DNA of 64,000 bases from HyVt-105 sp049975425 (GTDB lineage: Bacteria > Bacteroidota > Bacteroidia > Bacteroidales > VadinHA17), in contig JBNGDI010000012.1 in NCBI GenBank assembly GCA_049975425.1, positions 1 to 64,000 of the forward strand. The letters run 5' to 3'. Of the stretch, positions 43,262-51,333 are shown in pieces. The notes under the pieces are model-generated. The model had not been told where the DNA came from and did not search any database. It saw only the letters and a program-made list of their open reading frames with translations. The position numbers and the translations under genes are program-made. Position 1 is the stretch's first letter. Each line of letters begins with the position of its first letter.

Positions 43262-44185
43262 ATGAAGCTTCTTTCATTGACCCCCGCCATTTTAAAATAC
43301 CTGCCGGCCATTTTGTTTGCCGGGTATCTGGTCGGCTGCAAATCGGGCGGGAACAAAACCCCCGAAACGGAAGTGACTGTGGATATGACCGAGGTGAACC
43401 AGGATATTTTCGAGGATATCAGTGAGGCCAAGAAAATTTTCTATTCCCTGCCTTCTCCTCTGGAAACCGCCCTGCTGATCAAATCGGCCGGGGCAACCTA
43501 TGATGCAGGGCTGCTGAATCCGGTGGAAAATGCCCCCAACTACAATACCAAGAAAAGCCAGGCCGTGAACCTGGGGATTTACACCTGTAACCTCAGCTTC
43601 GCCAGCCTGTATGATCAAACCCAGGCCTCCATCAACTATATGAATGCGGCCAAGCGGATGGCTGACGGGCTGGGAATACTGGACGCGATCGACAATACCA
43701 CCATCGAACGGCTGGAAGAAAATGTGAACAACCGGGATGAGATCATGGATATTATATCGGAAACTTTCATGAATTCCAGTTCATTCCTTACTGAAAACGA
43801 TCGTCCCGCCATTGCAGCCATGGTGCTGGTAGGAGGCTGGATAGAAGGATTGTATATTGCCACCGAACTGGTGAACCGCAGCGAATTTGAAGGCAATAAA
43901 CTGGTGGACAGGATTGTTGATCAGAAACTATCCCTCGATATTGTGATCAAACTGCTGGAGGAAAACAAGCAGGATGCTGACGTTTCCTCCATACTGGAAG
44001 ATATTTACGAACTGAAAGAAATTTTCGATAAGATCAAGGTGACTACTTCAGAGATACAACCCGAATACGATGAAGAGACCAATGTCACTACACTGAAATC
44101 GGTAACCCAATCCAGTCTCTCCCCCGAAATTTTTGCCGAGCTGAGTGACAAAGTGAAAGCCATCAGAACCGAATTCGTATTATAA
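43262..44185 (+). CDS. Putative outer-membrane or periplasmic lipoprotein, unknown function
   Basis: A 307-residue protein. Residues 1-25 form a signal peptide with a lipobox ending AGYLVGC, so Cys near residue 25 should be lipidated. The mature part is helical and acidic, with no recognised domain (repeating helices such as ATYDAGLLNPVENAPNYNTKK and DQKLSLDIVIKLLEENKQD). I chose ATG at 43262 because the upstream in-frame extension to 43037 has no signal sequence and overlaps the divergent gene. TACTTTTA at 43209-43216 is a possible -7. Followed 12 bases later by a second secreted protein, likely co-transcribed. Confidence 0.8.
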   Translation: MKLLSLTPAILKYLPAILFAGYLVGCKSGGNKTPETEVTVDMTEVNQDIFEDISEAKKIFYSLPSPLETALLIKSAGATYDAGLLNPVENAPNYNTKKSQAVNLGIYTCNLSFASLYDQTQASINYMNAAKRMADGLGILDAIDNTTIERLEENVNNRDEIMDIISETFMNSSSFLTENDRPAIAAMVLVGGWIEGLYIATELVNRSEFEGNKLVDRIVDQKLSLDIVIKLLEENKQDADVSSILEDIYELKEIFDKIKVTTSEIQPEYDEETNVTTLKSVTQSSLSPEIFAELSDKVKAIRTEFVL

Positions 44186-44197
44186 ATATTCTTCGTT

Positions 44198-44641
44198 ATG
44201 AAAAAACTGATCCAGGGAATATTTCTGCTTTCCATTCTGGCTTTTCTTTTTCCTTCGGCTGCCAGCGCGCAGTGTAAAGGATTTGCCAAAAAGATATGTA
44301 AGATGGAATTGAGTCCGTATCTTCATGATGGGAACTATCATGTAGCTATACTGACCGAAGGAGAAGAAGCCGAATTGTATAAAACATTTTATTCGGATCA
44401 GGAATACAGAATAGCTATCTGCGGATCCGATGCCCTTCCCGAAATACAATTTGAGGTAATCGACGCCAACAAGAACGTGCTGTACAGCAATAAAGACAAT
44501 AACTACGCCAGAATATGGGATTTCCGGCTCGATGCAAGCCAGCAGCTGAAAATTGCCATTAAGGTTCTGGCGGTGCATGATAATCCTGTGGAAGCCGAAA
44601 GCGGTTGTGTGGCCATTATGTTTGGCTTCAGGGAAAAATAA
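44198..44641 (+). CDS. Secreted small protein, unknown function
   Basis: A 147-residue protein with a clear signal peptide (MKKLIQGIFLLSILAFLF ... AASAQ). The mature part is beta-rich with two N-terminal Cys (QCKGFAKKICKM) and two further Cys (AICGSD, ESGCVAI), so disulfides are possible. It ends with a family-like VAIMFGFREK. I recall similar small proteins in other Bacteroidota but no function. It follows the lipoprotein by 12 bases and is terminated at 44676-44705. Confidence 0.8.
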   Translation: MKKLIQGIFLLSILAFLFPSAASAQCKGFAKKICKMELSPYLHDGNYHVAILTEGEEAELYKTFYSDQEYRIAICGSDALPEIQFEVIDANKNVLYSNKDNNYARIWDFRLDASQQLKIAIKVLAVHDNPVEAESGCVAIMFGFREK

Positions 44642-44675
44642 TAACCACCCTTAACCTAACCTAACCTTTTTGCCG

Positions 44676-44705
44676 GAGGCCGTCCTGAAAGGGCGGCCTC
44701 TTTTT
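44676..44705 (+). terminator. Terminator between the secreted-protein pair and uvrA
   Basis: Ten paired bases: GAGGCCGTCC (44676-44685) with GGGCGGCCTC (44691-44700), loop TGAAA, then TTTTT. The T-run is on the plus strand, so it ends the secreted-protein unit. The convergent uvrA stops at 44734. Confidence 0.88.
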
Positions 44706-44733
44706 ATGTGCCTGCCGGAGAAGGATACCCGGG

Positions 44734-47553
44734 CTATCCTTCTCCGGCTCCCATTTTCTGTTTCAGAAACCGGCCCGTATAGGAATGACCTGCACCGGCA
44801 AGGCCGGCCGGAGTGCCTTCAAAGAGTATGCGGCCTCCTTCCTCTCCTCCTTCCGGCCCCAGATCGATTACCCAGTCGGCCGATTTGATCACTTCCAGGT
44901 TGTGTTCGATAATGATCACGGTATGGCCCTGTTCGATCAACGCATGGAAAGATTGCAGCAGCTTGTTGATGTCGTGAAAATGCAAACCGGTGGTGGGTTC
45001 ATCGAACAGGAAAAGTATTTTTTCAGTTTTGTGGTCTTTTCCCAGGAAGGAGGCCAGCTTTACCCGCTGACTCTCTCCCCCGCTGAGGGTGCTGGACGAC
45101 TGGCCCAGCTTGATGTATCCCAGTCCCACATCGGCCAGTGGCTGCAGCCGGGATGCGATTTTTTGCCCGAGGCCCTGATCGGCCGAGAAAAATTCGATGG
45201 CTTCGTCGATGGTGAGCTGCAGCACGTCATAGATATTTTTTCCCCTGTAGTGAACTTCGAGCACATCATCCCTGAAGCGTTTTCCACCGCAGCTTTCGCA
45301 AACCAGTTCCACATCAGCCATAAACTGCATTTCCACCCGGATAACCCCTTCTCCCTGGCATTCCTCGCAACGCCCTCCTTCCACATTGAAGGAAAAGTGG
45401 GAGGGTTTGAGGCCGTTGTAGCGTGAGGCGGGCTGATCGGCAAACAGCTTGCGGATATCGTCCCACGCCTTGATGTAGGTTACCGGGTTGGAACGGGATG
45501 ATCTTCCGATAGGGTTCTGGTCAACAAATTCCACCGCGCCGATGGCACGAAGGTCCCCTTCTAGGGAATCAAATTCCCCTGCCCGTTCACCGGTTTGCTG
45601 CAGCCTTTTTTTCAGAGCGGGAAGCAGAATATCGCCAACCAGAGTGGATTTTCCCGAACCGCTTACTCCGGTGATCACGGTCATGACATGCAGGGGGAAC
45701 TTTACATTCAGGTTCTTGAGATTGTGTTCCCTGGCTCCCTTTATCTCAATGTATGAATTCCACTTTCTGTACGAACGGGGCAGGGGGATGCTTTTTCTGC
45801 CCGACAGGTAATCGCCTGTGAGGCTGTTTTTGTCCCTGAGCAGTTCCCGATAGTTTCCTTCGAAAATCACTTTCCCGCCCAGCCTGCCGGCCAGGGGCCC
45901 GATATCTACCAGATGATCGGCCGACCGGATGATTTCCTCGTCGTGTTCTACCACCATTACGGTATTTCCCAGTTGCTGGAGCCGTTTCAATACTTCGATC
46001 AGGCGGTGGGTGTCTCTGGGATGGAGCCCTATGCTGGGTTCGTCAAGAATGTACAACGAACCCACCAGGCTGCTGCCCAGGGCATTTGCCAGGTTGATTC
46101 GCTGCGATTCTCCTCCGGACAGGGTGGATGACAGGCGGTTCAGGGTAAGGTATGACAGCCCCACTCTTACCAGGTAATCCAGCCTGTTGCGGATTTCGGT
46201 GAGAATGCGCCCGGCAATTTTTTCCTCATGCGGCTCCAGCTTCAGCTCGTTGAAAAAACGGGACAGCCGGTCTGCCGGTATATCCACCAGTTCCTGAATT
46301 GAACTCCCGTGAATTTTAACATACCCTGCTTCCTTTTTCAGCCGGGTGCCCCGGCACACCGGGCAGGTGGTTTTGCCCCGGTACCTCGACAGCATGACCC
46401 GGTACTGGATCTTGTATTTCTTTTCCTCCAGGTGCTGAAAAAAGGCGTCCAGCCCTTTAAAATACTGGTTACCGGTCCAGAGCAGCCGTTTCTGGTTATC
46501 CGATAGCTGGTAATACGGGGCATGGATGGGAAAACCGAACCGGGAGGCATTCATGATTAGGCGCCGTTTCCATTTCTGCATTTTTTCACCCTTCCAGCAG
46601 GCAATGGCATCTTCATACACACTGAGGCTTTTGTTGGGGATAACCAGATCTTCGTCAATGCCCATGATCTTACCGTATCCTTCACAGCGCGGGCAGGCTC
46701 CAATGGGATTATTGAAGCTGAACATGTGGACCGAGGGTTCTTCAAATTCCATTCCGTCGGCTTCGAAACGGTTTGAAAATTCTTCGGTGCGGATCCCATC
46801 CGGGGCATATACCCTGACCAGGCAACGCCCCTTTCCAATGTTGAAGGCGGTTTGTACCGAATCGCCCATACGGCTCCGGGTATCTGCATCCGGGGCCACC
46901 ACCATCCGGTCGATCACGATATTGACTGATTGTGCATTTTTCAGTTCCCCGGGGTTTTTCAGCAGATCTTCGATATAACAGACCTCCCCGTCGAGTTCGA
47001 ACCGGGTGATGCCCTGCTGCAGGAATATTTCCAGGTTTTGTTCCAGAGAGCATTCTCTAGCGGCCACGCATGGGGAAAGGATCATCATGCGTGTTCCTTC
47101 CGGCCAGGTAAAGATGAAATCCACCACATCGGTTACGGTATGCCGTATTACTTCGTGGTTGGAAACCGGTGAAATGGTTTTACCAATACGGGCAAAGAGC
47201 AGCTTGAGATAATCATATATTTCCGTTGAGGTGCCCACAGTGGAACGCGGATTCCGCGTGTTTACCCGCTGTTCGATGGCAATGGCAGGAGGGAGTCCGC
47301 GGATATGATCCACCTCCGGTTTCTGCATTCTTCCCAGGAATTGCCGGGCATAGGCCGACAGGCTCTCAACATACCGGCGCTGCCCTTCTGCGTACAGGGT
47401 ATCAAAGGCGAGGGAAGATTTGCCCGAGCCCGACAGGCCTGTGATCACAATAAGCCGGTCGCGGGGCAGGTCCAGACTGATATTTTTCAGGTTATGTACC
47501 CGGGCTCCTCTGATCTCTATCTGATGGTTCGATAATGCCGTTCTGCTGGGCAT
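44734..47553 (-). CDS. uvrA: Excinuclease ABC subunit A
   Basis: A 939-residue DNA-damage recognition ATPase of nucleotide excision repair. Two ABC modules are visible: Walker A GLSGSGKSSLAFDTLYAEG near the N-terminus and GVSGSGKSTLVGDILLPAL later; signature LSGGESQRINLA and LSGGESQRVKLA; Walker B DEPSIGLHPRD and DEPTTGLHFHD. Zinc-finger cysteines occur in CPVCRGTRL and CESCGGKRFR, and in CPRCEGYG. The likely start is ATG at 47553 (MPSRTALSNHQIEIRG); an in-frame ATG at 47586 adds 11 residues. Confidence 0.97.
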   Translation of the reverse strand: MPSRTALSNHQIEIRGARVHNLKNISLDLPRDRLIVITGLSGSGKSSLAFDTLYAEGQRRYVESLSAYARQFLGRMQKPEVDHIRGLPPAIAIEQRVNTRNPRSTVGTSTEIYDYLKLLFARIGKTISPVSNHEVIRHTVTDVVDFIFTWPEGTRMMILSPCVAARECSLEQNLEIFLQQGITRFELDGEVCYIEDLLKNPGELKNAQSVNIVIDRMVVAPDADTRSRMGDSVQTAFNIGKGRCLVRVYAPDGIRTEEFSNRFEADGMEFEEPSVHMFSFNNPIGACPRCEGYGKIMGIDEDLVIPNKSLSVYEDAIACWKGEKMQKWKRRLIMNASRFGFPIHAPYYQLSDNQKRLLWTGNQYFKGLDAFFQHLEEKKYKIQYRVMLSRYRGKTTCPVCRGTRLKKEAGYVKIHGSSIQELVDIPADRLSRFFNELKLEPHEEKIAGRILTEIRNRLDYLVRVGLSYLTLNRLSSTLSGGESQRINLANALGSSLVGSLYILDEPSIGLHPRDTHRLIEVLKRLQQLGNTVMVVEHDEEIIRSADHLVDIGPLAGRLGGKVIFEGNYRELLRDKNSLTGDYLSGRKSIPLPRSYRKWNSYIEIKGAREHNLKNLNVKFPLHVMTVITGVSGSGKSTLVGDILLPALKKRLQQTGERAGEFDSLEGDLRAIGAVEFVDQNPIGRSSRSNPVTYIKAWDDIRKLFADQPASRYNGLKPSHFSFNVEGGRCEECQGEGVIRVEMQFMADVELVCESCGGKRFRDDVLEVHYRGKNIYDVLQLTIDEAIEFFSADQGLGQKIASRLQPLADVGLGYIKLGQSSSTLSGGESQRVKLASFLGKDHKTEKILFLFDEPTTGLHFHDINKLLQSFHALIEQGHTVIIIEHNLEVIKSADWVIDLGPEGGEEGGRILFEGTPAGLAGAGHSYTGRFLKQKMGAGEG

Positions 47554-47641
47554 TTGATTGTTCCTGTTTCTGGGTATGATTAACAAAATTTAACGAAATT
47601 CAAAAGTAATATTTTTTGTAATACGAAATATTTTCGCTTAA

Positions 47642-48322
47642 TTGCATACTGTCAAAGCATTGCAAACCCGGAAAAAAGAACGCCTATCGAAACATCTTTA
47701 CCCTGAACCAAATTATGTAAGGGAGGTTGTTTTGGAAGAATATCATGCCGATGACCACAGGCTGGTAGAAGCGTTCCTCGACGGAGATCATTCGGGTATC
47801 GAACTTCTTATCCGCCGTTACAGAAGCAAGGTCTATACCTATATATTATTGCTGGTGAAAAACCAGGAGCTGGCCGAGGATATATTCCAGGATACATTTA
47901 TTAAGGTGATCAGGTCGCTGAACCAGGGAAAATATCAGGAGAACGGCCGTTTTCTTTCCTGGGTGATGCGCATTGCCCACAACCTGGTGATCGACCATTT
48001 CCGCAAAGAAAAGCAGATGAAAGTGGTTTCCAATGATAATTATGAAACCGATCTGTTCAATTCACGCAAACTGGCCGACGGTACGGTGGAAGATGTGCTG
48101 GTGGGTGATCAGATTACCCGCGAGGTGCGGATGCTGATCGATTTTCTTCCTGACGAACAGAAGGAAGTGGTGATCATGCGGCATTATGCCGGTTTGAGTT
48201 TTAAAGAAATTGCCGAACAAACCAACGTGAGCATCAACACGGCCCTGGGCCGTATGCGGTATGCACTGATCAACCTTCGAAAGATGATCAGGGAAAGGAA
48301 CCTGAATCTTACTTCCTACTGA
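47642..48322 (+). CDS. RNA polymerase sigma factor, ECF subfamily
   Basis: A sigma-70-family ECF factor of about 226 residues. Region 2 has FLDGDHSGIELLIRRYRSKVYTYI and AEDIFQDTFIKVIRSL; region 4 has EVVIMRHYAGLSFKEIAEQTNVSINTALGRMRYAL. There is no ATG at the N-terminus: TTG at 47642 opens the frame, and another TTG about 30 codons in would trim the Lys/Arg-rich leader. An adjacent anti-sigma gene, common for this class, is missing. TA-TTT-TTTG at 47610-47618 is a near -7 with one extra base. It diverges from uvrA. Confidence 0.9.
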   Translation: MHTVKALQTRKKERLSKHLYPEPNYVREVVLEEYHADDHRLVEAFLDGDHSGIELLIRRYRSKVYTYILLLVKNQELAEDIFQDTFIKVIRSLNQGKYQENGRFLSWVMRIAHNLVIDHFRKEKQMKVVSNDNYETDLFNSRKLADGTVEDVLVGDQITREVRMLIDFLPDEQKEVVIMRHYAGLSFKEIAEQTNVSINTALGRMRYALINLRKMIRERNLNLTSY

Positions 48323-48364
48323 ATCCGGCAGATTTTATTTCGCGGGAAGTTAATTGAATAACAC

Positions 48365-48414
48365 GAAACAGTCTTTCCATGGCGGGTCCGCCATGGAAAG
48401 ACTGTTTCTTTTTT
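48365..48414 (+). terminator. Long perfect inverted-repeat terminator after the sigma factor
   Basis: Twenty-one bases (48365-48385) pair perfectly with 48388-48408, separated by only two bases, followed by TTTCTTTTTTCC. This is a very stable stem for an intrinsic terminator. It isolates the sigma-factor gene from the antiporter operon that starts at 48579. Confidence 0.88.
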
Positions 48415-48509
48415 CCTGTGCGGAAAAAATAATGAATTCTAAATGATAGTAAACCAGCAGGTAAACGATATTTGAAATGAACATATGTTTAAAAACTATT
48501 CCAATTGTT

Positions 48510-48541
48510 TTTGAAATTCGCTGAATATTCTATAAACTTTG
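48510..48541 (+). promoter_or_regulatory. Promoter of the Mrp/Mbx-like operon
   Basis: TTTG at 48510-48513 is a -33 element. Nineteen bases further, TAAACTTTG at 48533-48541 is a -7 element with one extra base between TA and TTTG. This is the best -33/-7 pair in the window. Transcription near 48548 would leave a leader of about 30 bases before the MnhE ATG. Confidence 0.5.
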
Positions 48542-48578
48542 TGAATTAAATAACATTGATCTTTCAAAAATCAGGTAG

Positions 48579-49109
48579 ATGAAAGATACGAAAAAACCCC
48601 ACGTGCAACCCGCCGTGAATTTCATTTATTTGTTTGTAATCCTGATGAGTATATGGATGGCTCTGACCCTGAGCCTGAGTCCTGCCGAACTGATTGCCGG
48701 ATTCGTGGTGAGTTTTTTCCTTTCCCTGTTGTTATACAGGAATTTTGAGAAACAGGGCTTTCCCCCGATTCCCGGTCTGAAAAAAATCATGTATTCTCTG
48801 GTGTATGTGGTGGTTCTTTTCAAGGAGATTATTCTGGCCAATCTGGATGTGGCATACCGCGTCCTGCATCCGAAAATGCCTATTAAGCCCGGGATTGTGA
48901 TCATAAAAACCGGGCTGAAACAGGATCTGGCCAAACTGATTCTGGCCAATTCCATTACCCTTACCCCGGGCACTTTTACCCTGGATATAGAAGATGACCG
49001 GTTGCTGGTACACTGGATCAATGTCAGGACGGACGACGTGGAAGAAGCTACCCGGCAAATCGGGGAACGGTTTGAAAAATATTTGCGCATCATTTTTCAA
49101 AACAAGTGA
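48579..49109 (+). CDS. mnhE: Mrp-type Na+/H+ antiporter subunit E (MnhE/MbxA-like)
   Basis: A 176-residue inner-membrane subunit, with two to three hydrophobic N-terminal segments and a soluble C-terminal half. NSITLTPGTFTLDIEDD is the MnhE signature. It opens a 14-gene operon in which Mrp antiporter genes lead into complex-I-like modules, corresponding to position A of archaeal Mbh/Mbx clusters. Its stop overlaps the next gene by 4 bases (GTGA). Confidence 0.92.
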   Translation: MKDTKKPHVQPAVNFIYLFVILMSIWMALTLSLSPAELIAGFVVSFFLSLLLYRNFEKQGFPPIPGLKKIMYSLVYVVVLFKEIILANLDVAYRVLHPKMPIKPGIVIIKTGLKQDLAKLILANSITLTPGTFTLDIEDDRLLVHWINVRTDDVEEATRQIGERFEKYLRIIFQNK

Positions 49110-49396
49110 ACGGAAAAAGCAAACAGGTGGAAAGAAATATTGATCAGCTGGCAGAATGTTTAAGAGCCCTGGGGCATCCGGCACGCCTGCAGATTGTGGA
49201 TGGATTGATTAAAAATGAATGCAACGTGACCCAGATTCAGAAAAACCTGAACATCCCCCAGTCGACTATTTCACAGCATCTGAAAATACTGAAAAATGCC
49301 GGGATCATAGAAAGCCGAAGGGAAGGGAATATGGTATGCTATAAGGTGCTGGACAACTGGGTAAAGGATCTGGTGACGCATGTGAAGAAGAAATAA
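49106..49396 (+). CDS. ArsR/SmtB-family transcriptional regulator embedded in the antiporter operon
   Basis: A 96-residue winged helix-turn-helix protein: AECLRALGHPARLQIVDGL then TQIQKNLNIPQSTISQHLKIL and a wing SRREGNMVCYKVL. The canonical ELCVCDL metal site is replaced by NECNVTQI, leaving three cysteines (C18, C39, C78). Sensing of metal or of reactive sulfur by Cys pairs is possible, as in other ArsR members, but not shown. It starts with GTG at 49106 overlapping mnhE, so it is inside the operon between E and F and probably regulates it. In standard Mrp or Mbx operons I do not recall a regulator here. Confidence 0.88.
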   Translation: MNGKSKQVERNIDQLAECLRALGHPARLQIVDGLIKNECNVTQIQKNLNIPQSTISQHLKILKNAGIIESRREGNMVCYKVLDNWVKDLVTHVKKK

Positions 49397-49469
49397 TTTT
49401 TTTCACAGATAAATTGTATTATTTGAATATACAGATTATACATTGCTTTTGATCAATAACAGGGTTGTT

Positions 49470-49721
49470 ATGGCGATAACGGTTTTTTTATTCATAATCT
49501 GTGCCGGGTTGCTGATCTGCATCCTCCGGATGGTGCTGGGACCCACCATGGCCGACAGGGCGATTGCCATGGATACGGCCACCACGGTGACGGTTGCTTT
49601 ACTGGTGTTGCTGGGATTGTGGTTTGACCGATATGTATACCTGGATGTGTCGCTGGTATATTCCATCATCTCTTTTGTGGGGCTGATTGCGATTGCCCGG
49701 TACCTGGAAAAAGGAATTTAG
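49470..49721 (+). CDS. mnhF: Mrp-type antiporter subunit F (MnhF/MbxB-like)
   Basis: An 83-residue three-helix membrane protein; the conserved core is RMVLGPTMADRAIAMDT, followed by a hydrophobic stretch containing VYSIISFVGLIAIARYLEKG. I take ATG at 49470; TTG at 49443 in the same frame would add nine residues and cannot be excluded. It follows the ArsR gene by 73 bases, the largest gap inside the operon, so an internal regulatory site may lie there. MnhG starts two bases after the stop. Confidence 0.9.
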   Translation: MAITVFLFIICAGLLICILRMVLGPTMADRAIAMDTATTVTVALLVLLGLWFDRYVYLDVSLVYSIISFVGLIAIARYLEKGI

Positions 49722-49723
49722 CC

Positions 49724-50053
49724 ATGGAAATATTCGGAATGATCCTGATAGGTATCGGAGCTGCTTTTCTTCTGATCGGCAGCATAGGAATTTACCGGAT
49801 GCCTGATGTGTACAACCGGATTCAGGCAGGAACAAAATGTACAACACTGGGAAGCTTTCTCACCATCATCGGGGTGGGGGTTGTGCAGCCTGAGTGGTTC
49901 TGGAAAACCCTGATCATAGCACTTTTTGTACTGGTTTCCAATCCGGTATCGAGTCATGCCCTGGGCAGGGCAGCCCGGAAGAAACGGATCTCATTGTACG
50001 ATAAGAGTGTGGTGGATAAAACAGATGAATTCACTGGACAACAGAAGAAATAA
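49724..50053 (+). CDS. mnhG: Mrp-type antiporter subunit G (MnhG/MbxC-like)
   Basis: A 109-residue three-helix subunit. The signature GIYRMPDVYNRIQAGTKCTTLGS lies in the first half, with two further helices after it. The C-terminus is soluble and lysine-rich. It follows mnhF by two bases and precedes the MbhD-like gene by two bases. Confidence 0.92.
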   Translation: MEIFGMILIGIGAAFLLIGSIGIYRMPDVYNRIQAGTKCTTLGSFLTIIGVGVVQPEWFWKTLIIALFVLVSNPVSSHALGRAARKKRISLYDKSVVDKTDEFTGQQKK

Positions 50054-50055
50054 TT

Positions 50056-50295
50056 ATGGAAATTATCGCAGGCACAATTGTATTGTTAATGATCGCTTCG
50101 GCCATTGCGGCTGCTGTATTCAAAGATCTGATGAATGCTGTCATTGCTTCCTGTATTGTCAGTCTCCTGGCAGCCCTGTTGTTTTATTTGTTGCAGGCTC
50201 CTGATGTGGCCATGGCAGAGGCGGCGATCGGGGCGGCGCTGGTAACGGGAATTTTCGTGATTGCTGTAAAACGAACCAAACGATTTGAAGAATGA
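50056..50295 (+). CDS. MbhD-like subunit (DUF4040; MrpA C-terminal piece)
   Basis: A 79-residue membrane protein equivalent to the DUF4040 segment of MrpA, found as a separate gene (MbhD/MbxD) in archaeal hydrogenase-type complexes. The conserved block is DLMNAVIASCIVSLLAALLF and QAPDVAMAEAAIGAALVTG. Split MrpA is typical of the Mbh/Mbx group, in contrast with bacterial Mrp where a long MrpA carries it. Its stop overlaps the next gene by 4 bases. Confidence 0.88.
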   Translation: MEIIAGTIVLLMIASAIAAAVFKDLMNAVIASCIVSLLAALLFYLLQAPDVAMAEAAIGAALVTGIFVIAVKRTKRFEE

Positions 50296-50990
50296 GAAAA
50301 CTGATCATCATCATTCTGCTCTGTATTGTGGGGGTCAGCCTGTTTATGTGTGTAAAACAGATTCCTTTCGGAGAACCGGGAGAGCGTATCGGGGATCATT
50401 TTATCAGGCAGGGTGTGGAAGAAACGGGGGCTACCAATATCGTTACGGCGGTGGTGGTAAGTTACCGGGGATTTGATACCCTTGGGGAAGTGACCGTATT
50501 GTTTACGGCAGCTATTGGGCTGGGTGCCATTATCGGACTGTTTCGCAGGAAAAAACCAAGGGCTGATATCGAACCGGCCAGTTTGATTGTGTACACCGGC
50601 TGCAGGTTCCTCTTTCCGGTTATTCTGCTGGTGGGTATTTACATTGTGATCCATGGGCATTTAACTCCCGGCGGAGGTTTTCAGGGAGGGGCCGTTGTGG
50701 CTTCGGCCTTTCTGCTGATGTATCTCGGTTGCAGGGGAAAAAGGATCAGGGAAACCCTGAGCCGGGGGCTGGAATCGATGGGAGGCGTGTTGTTTATACT
50801 GATCGGGTTAGCCGGCCTGCTGACAGGAGGATTTTTCCTTTTCAATTTTCTTCCCGGAGGAGAACCCGGAACCCTGCTGAGTGCCGGAATCCTGCCGCTG
50901 GTCTACGCAGCCATCGGAGTGAAGGTGGGTTCTGAACTTGCCGGAATTATTGACCACTTAATTGAAAATACCGATGAACTTTCTCAGTGA
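50292..50990 (+). CDS. MbhE-MnhB fused subunit
   Basis: A 232-residue membrane protein. Residues about 1-85 match MbhE (GDHFIRQGVEETGATNIVTAVVVSYRGFDTLGE). Residues 95-232 match MnhB/MbhF, with GHLTPGGGFQGGAVVAS as its signature. In MBH the two halves are separate genes; in the Mbx/Mbs cluster, which I recall has F but no E, they appear fused, as here. Its end overlaps mnhC by 17 bases. Confidence 0.88.
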   Translation: MRKLIIIILLCIVGVSLFMCVKQIPFGEPGERIGDHFIRQGVEETGATNIVTAVVVSYRGFDTLGEVTVLFTAAIGLGAIIGLFRRKKPRADIEPASLIVYTGCRFLFPVILLVGIYIVIHGHLTPGGGFQGGAVVASAFLLMYLGCRGKRIRETLSRGLESMGGVLFILIGLAGLLTGGFFLFNFLPGGEPGTLLSAGILPLVYAAIGVKVGSELAGIIDHLIENTDELSQ

Positions 50991-51333
50991 GTATATTTAT
51001 TATGCAGGGGCGTTCAGCCTCATCATCATCGGATTGTACATCATCCTTGTCAAAAAAAACCTGATGAAAGTTATTATCGGGTTCAGCATATTTGACACAG
51101 GCATATACCTTTTCCTGATTGCCGTTGGTTATATCCGGGAAGGTACGGCCCCTGTATTTTCCAGAGCCGGCCTGGATCCCGCGAAAATGGTTGATCCGGT
51201 ACCGCAGGCCCTGGTGCTGACGGCTATTGTGATCGGAGTGGCCATACTGGCACTGGCTGTGATCCTGGCAATTAAAATCTATGCTCACTACGGCACCCTT
51301 AATCTGAGAAAAATAAAAGAACAGAGATGGTAA
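50974..51333 (+). CDS. mnhC: Mrp-type antiporter subunit C (NuoK-like, MnhC/MbxG)
   Basis: A 119-residue three-helix protein homologous to NuoK. The DPVPQALVLTAIVIGVA segment is the MnhC signature. I chose ATG at 50974, which overlaps the fused MnhB gene by 17 bases; an alternative start four residues upstream exists at 50962. The ATG of the next gene overlaps its stop by 7 bases, showing tight coupling. Confidence 0.92.
   Translation: MNFLSEYIYYAGAFSLIIIGLYIILVKKNLMKVIIGFSIFDTGIYLFLIAVGYIREGTAPVFSRAGLDPAKMVDPVPQALVLTAIVIGVAILALAVILAIKIYAHYGTLNLRKIKEQRW

Noticed and set aside
44649..44670. Telomere-like TAACC repeats after the secreted-protein gene
   Set aside because: Only about three units in a short stretch before a terminator; chance is sufficient.
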